45,854 nucleotides of DNA. Source: Microcoleus asticus IPMA8. Its GTDB lineage: Bacteria > Cyanobacteriota > Cyanobacteriia > Cyanobacteriales > Microcoleaceae. Where the stretch lies: assembly GCF_013179805.1 (NCBI RefSeq), contig NZ_SRRZ01000050.1, positions 1,446 to 47,299 on the forward strand, written 5' to 3'. The notes under the pieces were generated by a model. That model was not told the DNA's origin. It saw only the letters and a program-made list of their open reading frames with translations, and searched no databases. Numbering within the stretch: position 1 is the first letter of the stretch; each line of letters opens with the position of its first letter. The position numbers and the translations under genes are program-made. Below, piece by piece: positions 24,913 through 33,551 of the stretch.

Positions 24913-25359
24913 TTAACCTTTGTTCTTAATCAACATCACATCTATAATCTTGAGGGCAATATCTTCGGAAAGCCCCAATGCACTGTAAAGATCGTTCAAA
25001 AGTTGTTCTTCTTCTTCTGAAACCTCGCCATCTGCTAAAGCGATATCAGTTGTGACAGCAAAAACTGTTTCTTTAAGTTCGTCGGGAAGCGTTGCCAAAG
25101 CAGCATTAAACAGTACCTCAACTCCTTGCCGTTGCAAAATCATCAGCAGGCGATCGAGCATTTTTCTCATCACGTCATCGGGATAGCTGCGGAAGAGTTG
25201 CATCCGAGATAGCGTCATGCTAATCGCTTTACTTTCGCTGTCATTGATGTAACCGTCGGCTGCTACGGCAATTAGCGCGATCGCCGCAAATGCTTCGGCC
25301 GGCCCTAACCTTACGTCCGTTTCTTGGCGAGTCTGCGATACTTTATCAAATAAACCCAT
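24913..25359 (-). CDS. TerB-like tellurite resistance family protein
   Basis: This 148-residue all-helical protein has the TerB/DjlA-type core: AAIALIAVAADGYINDSESKAISMTLSR, then a second copy-like segment FAVTTDIALADGEVSEEEEQLLNDLYSALGLS. Each carries a DG acidic motif of the type that binds metal in this fold. Its function in cyanobacteria is unknown, and the tellurite name is historical. It is a single gene preceded by AGGAAAG before ATG 25359. The 240-bp upstream gap contains only AT-rich DNA and a hairpin. Confidence 0.85.
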   Translation of the reverse strand: MGLFDKVSQTRQETDVRLGPAEAFAAIALIAVAADGYINDSESKAISMTLSRMQLFRSYPDDVMRKMLDRLLMILQRQGVEVLFNAALATLPDELKETVFAVTTDIALADGEVSEEEEQLLNDLYSALGLSEDIALKIIDVMLIKNKG

Positions 25360-25529
25360 GATACTTTCCTCATTATTTAGTGGTTGATTTATGGAGTCAG
25401 GATGGGTTCTGGCTCAGGAGGTTTCTTTGGGGATTTTGATAATTATATCAAATCTTGTTAGTTATTTATTATTCTCAATAAAATTATGAAAAAATTAAGA
25501 ATTTTTATTTCGCCCTTCGGCGCTGCAAT

Positions 25530-25583
25530 GGCGGGTTTATTCAGATCCTGAATTGCCTTCCCATAGGTCAGGTAAAACCCGCC
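25530..25583. repeat. Inverted repeat downstream of the DUF815 gene
   Basis: GGCGGGTTT (25530-25538) and AAACCCGCC (25575-25583) form a 9-bp perfect stem with a 36-nt loop, 17 bp after the DUF815 stop. It may act as a terminator or be part of a dispersed repeat. No T-run follows on the minus strand. Confidence 0.5.
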
Positions 25584-25600
25584 CTCCCAGCGCAGACGAG

Positions 25601-26905
25601 CTACTTGTCAAAAATGGCTAAATCTGCTTTCAGGAAATCAACAAACTGCCGCGCAGTCCTGCCCGATCGCCCGTTGCGGCGAGTTGCCCATTCTTTAGCG
25701 CGGTGTTCCAAATCCTCAGCAGCGAGTTTGATTCCAGCAAGTTCTGCCAGATGTCGGACAATTGTTAAATAAGTGTTTTGATCTGCCGGTTCAAAAGTTA
25801 AAGTCAAGCCAAACCGATCGCTAAATGAAAGTTTTTCCTGCACAGTATCCCAAGCGTGAACTTCATCCCCGTCGCGGGGGCGAGGCCTGTCGTCAAAAAA
25901 CTCTCGAATTAAATGCCTGCGGTTAGATGTGGCGTAAACTACCACATTTTGAGAGCGAGCAGTTACATTCCCCTCCAAGACAACTTTCAGAGCTTTAAAA
26001 GCATCGTCATCTTCCTCAAAGGAAAGGTCGTCCACAAAAATAATAAACTTTTGAGGAACTCCCCGCAACTGCTCGACAATTAGCGGCAAATCTTGCAAGT
26101 CGGATTTAGATACTTCAATCAAGCGCAGATTGCGAGATCCAAATTCATTTAATAGCGACTTCACCAAAGAAGACTTGCCCGAACCGCGGCTCCCGTACAG
26201 CAAAACGTGCAAAGCCGGATAACCTGCCAGCAAAAACTCCGTATTTTTCACCAGAGCATCCCGCTGCCAATCGCAGCAAACCAACTCTTTTAAAGTTATG
26301 CGATCGGGATGCGAAATACTCGCCAACTGCCCTCCACGCCACGCAAAAGCGCGATATTCGGCAAACAAACCCGTGCCAAACTGTCGGTAATAAGCTGCCA
26401 AAGATTCCGTAGCGCTCGACCATTTTTCCAGTTTTCCGTGCAGCGGCAAATCGCCCTTTTCTTTGACACTTTCTGAATGCCAAATCGGAGGCACAGCGTC
26501 AAGTTGACCCGCTACCCGCACCCACTTGCTCAACTGATCGCTGCTGCAGTCGTAAATATTTTGCAGCACTTGTAAATCATGTCGCGCTGCTTCCACCAAG
26601 GCGGGGGGCAAACTCGCAAAATCTGTTTCCTGAGCTCGGCGAGAAAAGGGGTTTTCGTTTTTGAGAATTTCGGAAATCAGAGAATCTTTCCAGTTCTGAT
26701 TTTTAGCAGCCTGAACTTTGAACCAGTTGCCGTAAGCTGTAAGACTGTCTAAACCGCTGACTTCGCTGTGGTGGAGGGCTTGCAGCAAGTCGAGAAAGGC
26801 TTGACCAGCAGGGCTTTTGAAAACCGATTGATACAGCAGCAGGGATGCTGCTTGGCGCTGGAGGTAACGAATTTGGGCGATCGCACCAGAAGTTAGGGCT
26901 GACAT
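25601..26905 (-). CDS. DUF815 AAA+ ATPase
   Basis: This 434-residue P-loop ATPase has a helical N-terminal half (1-200). The AAA+ module has Walker A GSRGSGKS (238-245), Walker B FIIFVDDLSFEEDDD (about 278-292), sensor 1 VVVYATSNRRHL and an arginine-rich C-terminal lid (TRRNGRSGRTARQFVDFL). DUF815 proteins are widespread, and their clients are not known. ATG 26905 (MSALTSGAIAQIRYL) is preferred over an upstream in-frame start at 26962 that would add 19 atypical residues. It is divergent from the TMEM14 gene. Confidence 0.88.
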   Translation of the reverse strand: MSALTSGAIAQIRYLQRQAASLLLYQSVFKSPAGQAFLDLLQALHHSEVSGLDSLTAYGNWFKVQAAKNQNWKDSLISEILKNENPFSRRAQETDFASLPPALVEAARHDLQVLQNIYDCSSDQLSKWVRVAGQLDAVPPIWHSESVKEKGDLPLHGKLEKWSSATESLAAYYRQFGTGLFAEYRAFAWRGGQLASISHPDRITLKELVCCDWQRDALVKNTEFLLAGYPALHVLLYGSRGSGKSSLVKSLLNEFGSRNLRLIEVSKSDLQDLPLIVEQLRGVPQKFIIFVDDLSFEEDDDAFKALKVVLEGNVTARSQNVVVYATSNRRHLIREFFDDRPRPRDGDEVHAWDTVQEKLSFSDRFGLTLTFEPADQNTYLTIVRHLAELAGIKLAAEDLEHRAKEWATRRNGRSGRTARQFVDFLKADLAIFDK

Positions 26906-27031
26906 AATGGCAATTGTATAACAGTTAGATATCCTGACTGGGTTTAATAAATTTTCTAACAATTCGTGACACTAATTGCAGGCTGCGCTGTATAAATTTA
27001 GATGCAAAGAGTGAAATCTGGAGGATTAAAA

Positions 27032-27355
27032 ATGAATTTGGGTACAGCAGCAGCGATCGGCTACGGCATTTTAACACTGGTTGGCGGCATCATGGGTTAT
27101 ATCAAGGCCAAAAGCCAAGCCTCGCTCATTTCGGGCCTGATTAGCGGTTCGCTGCTAATTTTTGCCGGCACCGCACAACTCATGGGACAAAGTTGGGGTT
27201 TAACATTAGCAGCAGCCATCTCCGCTGTTTTAGTAATAGTTTTTATTGTACGCCTTGTTAAAACTCAAAAATTCATGCCGGCAGGAATGCTAATTTTAGC
27301 TAGCTTAGCGTCTTTTGGCGCGATCGTTTACGAAATCAGCGGTCAATATCAATAG
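27032..27355 (+). CDS. TMEM14 family small membrane protein
   Basis: This 107-residue protein has four hydrophobic segments: LGTAAAIGYGILTLVGGIMGYI, LISGLISGSLLIFAGTAQLMG, LTLAAAISAVLVIVFIVRLVK and FMPAGMLILASLASFGAIVYE. The FMPAGML and GGIMGYIKAKS motifs are typical of TMEM14/FAX proteins, which in plastids and mitochondria are linked to fatty-acid or porphyrin export. The start at 27032 is fixed by GGAGG about 7 bp upstream rather than at 27002. It is a single gene, and a GATTTTA heptamer array begins 6 bp after its stop. Confidence 0.9.
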   Translation: MNLGTAAAIGYGILTLVGGIMGYIKAKSQASLISGLISGSLLIFAGTAQLMGQSWGLTLAAAISAVLVIVFIVRLVKTQKFMPAGMLILASLASFGAIVYEISGQYQ

Positions 27356-27360
27356 TCATA

Positions 27361-27392
27361 GATTTTAGATTTTAGATTTTAGATTTTAGATT
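27361..27392. repeat. GATTTTA heptamer array
   Basis: About 4.5 tandem copies directly after the TMEM14 stop codon. Confidence 0.92.
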
Positions 27393-27452
27393 GACTCCAC
27401 AGCCTTGAATGGGAGCTTGAACTAAAGTCTAATTTTTTGATTTCCATGACTT

Positions 27453-27535
27453 ATACCAATTCTGAAAAGTACGCGAGTAGGGACACGGCAATGCCGTGTC
27501 CGGTGCGGGCATATGCGACTTTTCATAATTGGTAT
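27453..27535. mobile_element. 83-bp MITE-like element
   Basis: Terminal inverted repeats ATACCAATTCTGAAAAGT (27453-27470) and its complement (27518-27535) agree at 17 of 18 positions. Inside lies a perfect 10-bp palindrome (GGACACGGCA, a central A, TGCCGTGTCC). It encodes nothing. The ATACCAATT termini are common in cyanobacterial miniature elements. No clear target duplication beyond T/A bases was seen. Confidence 0.8.
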
Positions 27536-27643
27536 TATTATCAGATTCTGCGGTTGAAACTGCCACTACACTTACTTCTGGCCCGAGCGAGCGAAAAACT
27601 CAAGAATCAAGAAGTATTAAAGCCGGATTTGGTATCAGCCTGC

Positions 27644-27670
27644 ATTACCAATTACCAATTACCAATTACT
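27644..27670. repeat. CAATTAC heptamer array overlapping a gene end
   Basis: About four tandem copies of CAATTAC. The last four codons and the stop of the minus-strand gene at 27659-28687 (ISNW) are read from it. Confidence 0.9.
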
Positions 27671-28687
27671 GATGACGGCTTCAATATACTGCTGAACTTC
27701 CCTGAGTTGCTCCCGCTGGTATTCGATCCAATCTTTTTCCGTCGAGCGCTGTTGGGCTGTTTCTTGCTGATACCGCGCCTGCTTCTCTAAAAAATCATTG
27801 TAGAACCTCATCGCTTTTTCAACAGTTTGAATTGCCAGTTTCATGCGCTCCTCAAAAATTTCTAAAATTAAATTATCCATAATTGACCCAATCACTTTAC
27901 AGGACTCTTCAAAATCGACCAAACTGATTCCCATCTTGCTTTTATGAACCAGAATTTCTACAGGTTCTTTCAGCGTTTCTTTAAAAGTCTTCATATAAGA
28001 ATCAGGCAAATATTTCAGTGGCTCCGTAAACTTCGACACAATCTCGCTGCCTATTGATTGCAGTCGCTCTCTAAATCGCGCTTGACTTTTGATGTCGAAG
28101 CATTCAATACAAAATTCAAATTTTTCTATATCAATAGATTGTAATTCTTTAAAAATCAAATTAAGTTCATTCTCCATAATTAAAATCACTCGCTCTGCCT
28201 GGTAATCAACTTCATGCCGTAACTCTTTGTGCAAATTATCTTTTTCAACAAAACCGATAGTATCTCTTTGAAAGACTTGAGAGTTTTTATCCCACAAAAA
28301 CCACTGATTTTTTAACTTTGTAGCCTTGTCGATCCACGATTTGCGAACTTTAACAACAGCATCATATTTGCCCTGTTTTCCTAAACTGCGAATTCTCACA
28401 TCGCATCCGCTTAGTTCGCCAATTTGCTCCCAGACATCAACCGGAGATGCTCCAGCAATTCTCGGCTTGCTATTCCAGACATCCTCAGCCTGAGATACAT
28501 CTTTGAAACATACCTGAAGTAACCCCTTGAGTCTGAGGGCAGATTGCTTAATTTCCTCAATACAAGGTTCCACATCTAAGCTGAGGTGGGTAGCTGACTG
28601 TTTAATCTCCACGGATTGATATTCGTCTGCCAACAATCGATCGCTAAACTGGGTAATAGCCTGGAATGCCTTGAGATACTCATTCAT
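27659..28687 (-). CDS. Unknown helical protein of a divergent gene pair (342 aa)
   Basis: Not recognised. The protein is soluble and almost entirely alpha-helical. There is a charged N-terminal helical region, a middle part with WDKNSQVFQRDTIGFVEKDN and a long helical stretch, and a C-terminal coiled coil (about residues 285-335, rich in Gln, Glu and Arg: QARYQQETAQQRSTEKDWIEYQ). No nucleotide-binding motif, signal peptide or membrane segment is visible. GAAAGGAA precedes ATG 28687. The gene is divergent from the 470-residue protein with a 77-bp shared promoter region, which suggests that the two act together. Its extreme C-terminus lies in a heptamer repeat. Confidence 0.75.
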   Translation of the reverse strand: MNEYLKAFQAITQFSDRLLADEYQSVEIKQSATHLSLDVEPCIEEIKQSALRLKGLLQVCFKDVSQAEDVWNSKPRIAGASPVDVWEQIGELSGCDVRIRSLGKQGKYDAVVKVRKSWIDKATKLKNQWFLWDKNSQVFQRDTIGFVEKDNLHKELRHEVDYQAERVILIMENELNLIFKELQSIDIEKFEFCIECFDIKSQARFRERLQSIGSEIVSKFTEPLKYLPDSYMKTFKETLKEPVEILVHKSKMGISLVDFEESCKVIGSIMDNLILEIFEERMKLAIQTVEKAMRFYNDFLEKQARYQQETAQQRSTEKDWIEYQREQLREVQQYIEAVISNW

Positions 28688-28764
28688 TTCCTTTCATCCC
28701 TCGTTTCCCTAAACAGCATACAATACAGAACATCTGCCTTTTTGAATGCAAACTGAGTCACAAC

Positions 28765-30177
28765 ATGGATTATCTATTCACCCCTGCAACTCAGGCGCGA
28801 CTCAATAGTGGCAACCTCGTACAGCCTGCTGCCAAAACAGGAAAATTGCTGCCTGCAGCTAGAGATCCGGTGACAGGGGAGTTTGTGGAGATCGCAAAAA
28901 TCTTTTATGAATCAACAACTGAAACTAGATCCTCGCGCGGAGTTCTAGGATTGCTCGCACAGTTAGCCGGAGGTGGCCCCATACAGCCGCTGGTAGCTCC
29001 CGTGTACGTTACAGTGGCGCCGTTGCAGGTTGCTCAAACTCATCAGGGGTTTCAAAAAATATACAGAATGCTTAACTGTCTGAAAATTAATTTGGCAGTG
29101 ATGCAAGCGACTGCTGCTGTCATTGGTATTGGCGCTGTATCGAGTACAGTTTTGTCAGCAGTAAACCTCAACCAAGTATTAAAAATCCGAGAAGAAGCAA
29201 AGCACCAGAAGCTAAAAATTAAAGACGGGTTTATCGATCTCAGACACATCCTCAAAGATAGGGGGGTAGAGGTAATCCAGCAGATTTTTAAGGTGGCTCA
29301 CGACTCTAGTTTTGAAATGCACCGCCAGAAAGTGGTTAACGGTTACGATATTTTTTCTAAAGCTATCAAACGCTGTCAGTCAGCCCTGACAGTACCCGAT
29401 CTTAAACTTCGGAATTCCGAAATTAATACCGGGCGGGATATGCTGTTTGAGGCTTTAAAAATTTATGACAATCCCAGTTTGTTGGAGGGGCTGTGTTCTG
29501 CCGGACAGCTCAGGCAAATGGAATGTGTTTGGGCGATCGAGCAGGCGATCGGCGTCACGTTTCACTTGCAGCGGGCCTACGATATGGTGAGCGATCGCCT
29601 GCTGGAACTCCAATCAAAAATTCGTCAAGATCTTCTAACTGTTGTTAAAGGATGTCAATCGGAACCCGAACTAGATTTTTTATTTCCCGAAGTTACTAGG
29701 ATTCTCGGTCATGATTTAAGTGTCATAGAATTTTGGCAAAATGAGGTTGATTGGATGCAAACTTTGTCTTCAAAAGAGCAGCACCAGTTAGCTAGTTTAG
29801 ATAAACTCAGCGCCGATAGTTTAAAAAGCAGCTTGCACACTACATTCGCGGTATTAGCTGCGGAACCTTCGCTTTATGAAACTTTAAAGCAAAAGTCTCA
29901 CTTTCAATCCTTGCGCGACCAGCTAACCTTCGCTGTGTCGCCGGAAATCCGCCGGAGATACGAATTTTATGTCAGCCAGCAGGCGATCGCTACTGGCTAT
30001 CAAGCTTTAGCTGCCTCGAATTGGCAAGAAATATCCGATTTAACTGTGGCTAACCTCTACTACTTTTTTCAAATCCGAGAGAACTCAACTGAAAATTCTC
30101 CAACTGAGGACGAAGTAGAAACGCCTTATTGGCACTTTCCCCCAACCTTAAAAAACGAGCTGAATTATACCAATTAA
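28765..30177 (+). CDS. Unknown helical protein with one hydrophobic segment (470 aa)
   Basis: Not recognised. Residues 1-100 are of mixed composition with a low-complexity stretch (LAGGGPIQPLVAPVYVTVAPL). A single strongly hydrophobic segment spans about 109-134 (LAVMQATAAVIGIGAVSSTVL). The remainder is long amphipathic helices ending at about residue 440, then an acidic tail. A hydrophobic hairpin between long helices is also found in alpha-helical pore-forming proteins, but this similarity is by general shape only. It is divergently paired with the 342-residue gene. Downstream is a heptamer-rich gap and then the kinase gene on the other strand. Confidence 0.75.
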   Translation: MDYLFTPATQARLNSGNLVQPAAKTGKLLPAARDPVTGEFVEIAKIFYESTTETRSSRGVLGLLAQLAGGGPIQPLVAPVYVTVAPLQVAQTHQGFQKIYRMLNCLKINLAVMQATAAVIGIGAVSSTVLSAVNLNQVLKIREEAKHQKLKIKDGFIDLRHILKDRGVEVIQQIFKVAHDSSFEMHRQKVVNGYDIFSKAIKRCQSALTVPDLKLRNSEINTGRDMLFEALKIYDNPSLLEGLCSAGQLRQMECVWAIEQAIGVTFHLQRAYDMVSDRLLELQSKIRQDLLTVVKGCQSEPELDFLFPEVTRILGHDLSVIEFWQNEVDWMQTLSSKEQHQLASLDKLSADSLKSSLHTTFAVLAAEPSLYETLKQKSHFQSLRDQLTFAVSPEIRRRYEFYVSQQAIATGYQALAASNWQEISDLTVANLYYFFQIRENSTENSPTEDEVETPYWHFPPTLKNELNYTN

Positions 30178-30198
30178 ATGACCAATGACTAATGGATA

Positions 30199-30230
30199 CT
30201 GTTGACTGTTGACTGTTGACTGTTGACTGA
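30199..30230. repeat. TGTTGAC heptamer array
   Basis: About 4.5 tandem copies of TGTTGAC in the gap after the 470-residue gene. Confidence 0.92.
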
Positions 30231-30334
30231 CTTCTTCAGTCGTAGACACAACTTTTCAATTGTTACACTATCTGTAGTAGTAAGGTGTGCACTGCCCACC
30301 CTACAAGTATAGTCTGTGCGTCAAGGACTATTTT

Positions 30335-30387
30335 TCCTTCTTCCTTCCTTCTTCCTTCTTCCTTCTTCCTTCTTCCTTCTTCCTTCT
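30335..30387. repeat. CTTCCTT heptamer array
   Basis: About seven tandem copies of CTTCCTT, ending 2 bp before the stop of the kinase gene on the minus strand. Between this and the previous array (30231-30334) no gene is seen. Confidence 0.92.
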
Positions 30388-30389
30388 GA

Positions 30390-32912
30390 TTACCTCAGCC
30401 ACAACTTAATAGTATGGTCTTTAGAACCGCTAGCAAGAGTTTTGCCATCGGGACTAAAAGCCACCACATAAACTTCATCGGAATGTCCGGTCAAAGTATT
30501 CAGCAATTCTCCGGTAGCAAAATCCCAAATTTTAATAGTTTTATCCTTGCTCCCGCTCGCAATAAACTTGCCGTCCGGGCTGATAGCAACCGAGACAATA
30601 TCGTCAGAATGTCCGTTGATAGAGCGAATTAAATCTCCGGTTTCGATATTCCAGATTTTAATAGTTTCATCGTAGGAACCGCTAACAATTGTCTTGCCGT
30701 CCGGGCTAACAGCAATCGACCTCACGGGCTCGCCGTGTCCCTCAATAGTTTTGAGCAACGCCCCTGTTGCTACATCAACAATTGTAATTTTTTTATCCTT
30801 AGAAGCGCTAACCAAACTTTTGCCATCTGGAGTGAAAGCAACAGAATAAACAAAATCTGTATGGTCGGGCAAATTCTGAATCACATTGCCAGTTGCTGCA
30901 TCCGAAATCTTTGTGGTTGTGTCTCCGCTGCCGCTAGCCACAAGCTGTCCGTCGGGGCTGAGAGCGACAGACCAAACAGAAGCAGTGTGGTCGAGACTGC
31001 GAATCACTTGCCCTGTTTTCAAATCCCACAGCATGACTCGCCAAAAACCGGTTCCAGTAGCCAGTTTCGTACCCTTTGAGTCAAAAGCAACCGACCAAAT
31101 AGTGGAGGAATCTCCTGGAAAAGTGCGGATCGACTTACCTGTAGCTAAATCCCAAATTTGGATGGTTTTGTCTTTAGAACCGCTGGCTAACATTAAGCCG
31201 TCTGGACTGAAAGCAACAGACCCAACGGCATCTGAATGCTGAGCGAAATTTTTGACTTTGGCGTTCTTCCACTGCAAGCCTGCTTGGCACTGTTCCTGTA
31301 ACTCCTGAGCGGACGCATAGCTGCTGGAAGTGCCGGCAATTGTTGGTATTTGGCTGATGCAGCCTTCATAATTGCTGGCTTTATAAAGAGCTGCAATTTG
31401 ATTGAGCTCTTGGGATTCTTGCTGGGCTCGCTGCTGCCATTCTTGCAACTTGAGATATCCGTAAATTCCGCCGATCGCAGCGAAGAGAGCCGCAATTGTT
31501 GCCCCGGCGAGATAAGGATTGAATTTGCGAGTTTCTTTGGGGACAAGCGCTGCGGTGGGGGCGATCCTCTCCGAGGGCTGCGCTAACGACAAATCGGTTT
31601 TTCCGTTCAGATTTAGCTGCGGGGATACCGCCGGACTTGCCTGCAATTCGAGTTGAGGGGCGCTGCTTGCTGGTGGGGGATTGGGGTTGCGGTGTCCCTC
31701 CAAAACTGTGGATATCGCCTTGTACAATTTAGCGAATAAAGATTTAGGAATGACTAATTCTTCGATTTTCGCGGCATCTTCGTCGGTAAGACCTAAAACT
31801 TGCTGCAAGCGTTTTAACTCGTCGCGAGTTTCCAGAGAAAAGGGATATTCTTGCTGCATTGCTTCTTGCAGTGATTGTTCGTAGCGTTCGCCTTTTTCCC
31901 TGTATTTCCGGTAAGGGTTCAATACCTCATCTTCGATCGCCTCTGCTTCTTCTGGCAGCAATTCCAAACTGACGCGCAGTTCATCTAATATTCTACGACC
32001 GACGACTGTAATGTCACCGCGGCTGCTGCTGCGCCGATCGACTTCTTCGCGATATATTGTAAGCTTGGGAATCCGCGCCCGAGAGCGATCGCCAATTTTC
32101 CTCAAATCGGCTAAAGCTTCCGCCGCCGACTGGTATCTCTCCCGAAAATCGTAGCGCACCATATTATCCAAAACATCGGCCAGCGCTTGGGAACACGTGG
32201 CTAAATGCCGCCAAACAATTTCGCCTTTATTAGAATTTTTCAAATCCCGCAGTTTCGGCAAATCGTAAGCCGGCAAACCCGTCATTGCTTGGATGCCAAT
32301 CATTCCCAAAGCGTAGATATCGCTGTTGAGTTGCGGGTTGTATTGAAATTGTTCGATCGGCATATATTCCAGCGTGCCAATCCGCACAGTTACCGGCGCT
32401 TGCCTTTGAGCGATGTGAATTTCTTTCACCGAGCCAAAATCGATCAAAACTAACTTGTTGTCTGAATAGCGGCGGATTAAATTTGCCGGTTTAATATCTC
32501 GGTGAATTACACCCTGTCCGTGTACAAACACTAAAATTTCTAACAGTTCCTTCAGCAAAGAAATCATTTTTTCTTCTGTTAGAGGTTTGCCCGGTACGAT
32601 CTCGGTTGATAGCGAGTGACCGGCAACAAAGGATTCAACTAAGAAAAATTCTTCATTTTCTTCAAAATAAGCGAATAACTGAGGGATTTGGTCGTGTTGA
32701 CCGAGCTTTTCTAGAACTTCTGCTTCTTTTTGAAAAAGACGGCGCGTAGTGTTAATTAATTTCGGTTCGGTGGTACCGGGACGCAGGTGCTTGACAAAGC
32801 ACTGCGGTTCTCCCGGACGGCGAATATCTTTGGCCAGATAGGTTTGTCCAAATTCTCCTGTTTCTATGACTTCAATGATTTGATAGCGTCCATCTAAAAG
32901 TTGGCTCACCAT
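30390..32912 (-). CDS. Serine/threonine kinase fused to a seven-bladed WD40 propeller
   Basis: This 840-residue membrane-anchored kinase has a Hanks-type domain at residues 8-270, with the glycine loop ETGEFGQTYLA, K41, E63, HRD at 137-139 and DFG at 158-160, all intact. A helical and Pro-rich linker (about 280-465) follows, then one transmembrane segment (467-488, YLAGATIAALFAAIGGIYGYL), a short coiled segment and seven WD40 repeats (about 555-840, each with the FSPDGK...IKIW pattern). The propeller would lie on the far side of the membrane from the kinase, suggesting a sensor. This architecture is common in filamentous cyanobacteria; substrates are unknown. ATG 32912 gives MVSQLLDGRYQII. 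Confidence 0.93.
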   Translation of the reverse strand: MVSQLLDGRYQIIEVIETGEFGQTYLAKDIRRPGEPQCFVKHLRPGTTEPKLINTTRRLFQKEAEVLEKLGQHDQIPQLFAYFEENEEFFLVESFVAGHSLSTEIVPGKPLTEEKMISLLKELLEILVFVHGQGVIHRDIKPANLIRRYSDNKLVLIDFGSVKEIHIAQRQAPVTVRIGTLEYMPIEQFQYNPQLNSDIYALGMIGIQAMTGLPAYDLPKLRDLKNSNKGEIVWRHLATCSQALADVLDNMVRYDFRERYQSAAEALADLRKIGDRSRARIPKLTIYREEVDRRSSSRGDITVVGRRILDELRVSLELLPEEAEAIEDEVLNPYRKYREKGERYEQSLQEAMQQEYPFSLETRDELKRLQQVLGLTDEDAAKIEELVIPKSLFAKLYKAISTVLEGHRNPNPPPASSAPQLELQASPAVSPQLNLNGKTDLSLAQPSERIAPTAALVPKETRKFNPYLAGATIAALFAAIGGIYGYLKLQEWQQRAQQESQELNQIAALYKASNYEGCISQIPTIAGTSSSYASAQELQEQCQAGLQWKNAKVKNFAQHSDAVGSVAFSPDGLMLASGSKDKTIQIWDLATGKSIRTFPGDSSTIWSVAFDSKGTKLATGTGFWRVMLWDLKTGQVIRSLDHTASVWSVALSPDGQLVASGSGDTTTKISDAATGNVIQNLPDHTDFVYSVAFTPDGKSLVSASKDKKITIVDVATGALLKTIEGHGEPVRSIAVSPDGKTIVSGSYDETIKIWNIETGDLIRSINGHSDDIVSVAISPDGKFIASGSKDKTIKIWDFATGELLNTLTGHSDEVYVVAFSPDGKTLASGSKDHTIKLWLR

Positions 32913-33132
32913 GATAATAACGCAGCCTTTTTTTGGTTGATTTTCGCAAGAAACAGTTGCACTGCCGGCAGGAATTGCTATTTTTACCCTTCGCAGCCTC
33001 GCTCTTTACTTTCTCTGTATGTATCGCTGCGATCGATTTAAATTGCATATTTTGGCGGGCCGGATGCCCACCTCACAAGAACTTAAGTTGATGCGACCGC
33101 CACTGCAAACTCGGCTTTATTTACTAAATACT

Positions 33133-33240
33133 TTATTTTTTCAACATCTGCAAAGCTTGATATCCCAAAAAGAAAAAACCCAAAGCGCCGAGTATCGCTA
33201 TCGTGTTCGCAAACACATCGACTGTAAAAAATTCGCCCAT
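33133..33240 (-). CDS. Tiny single-span membrane protein (35 aa)
   Basis: A 35-codon open frame starts MGEFFTVDVFANTIAILGAL and continues GFFFLGYQALQMLKK. AGGAG lies 7 bp upstream of ATG 33240. It has one hydrophobic helix (about residues 9-28) and a basic C-terminus, the pattern of the small subunits of photosystem, cytochrome b6f or NDH-1 complexes. It does not match PetG, PetL, PetM, PetN, PsaM, PsbM, PsbT or PsbY as I know them, so no symbol is given. The upstream 100 bp contains a GGGG/CCCC hairpin. The 220-bp gap on its other side, up to the kinase start, holds nothing recognised. Confidence 0.6.
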   Translation of the reverse strand: MGEFFTVDVFANTIAILGALGFFFLGYQALQMLKK

Positions 33241-33367
33241 TGCAATCTCCTCTGACAACTGATATCTATCCTCGGCTTTTCGGTCGCTGACCGGATGAGG
33301 GGTCTTGCCCCTCGCTGCGGGCGAGCCGAAAGATGCTCACAAATTATAGCAAAAGAGGCGGTCAATC

Positions 33368-33399
33368 GATTTTAGATTTGAGATTTTAGATTTTAGATT
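33368..33399. repeat. GATTTTA heptamer array
   Basis: About 4.5 copies of GATTTTA, one imperfect (GATTTGA), upstream of the glycosyltransferase. The rest of 33241-33551 contains a hairpin-rich segment (33270-33340) and no gene. Confidence 0.88.
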
Positions 33400-33551
33400 G
33401 AAGCATTGACCCCACGGATGAATCCGGGGGCTTGTATCCTGGATGCTTTCGGTCAAAATAACTTTCCGGGCGATCGACTAGCTTTTTGTTTTAATATTTT
33501 TTAATATTTAAGGAGACAAATTGTGCACCGAAATTTTGAGGTCAGTTCGCT

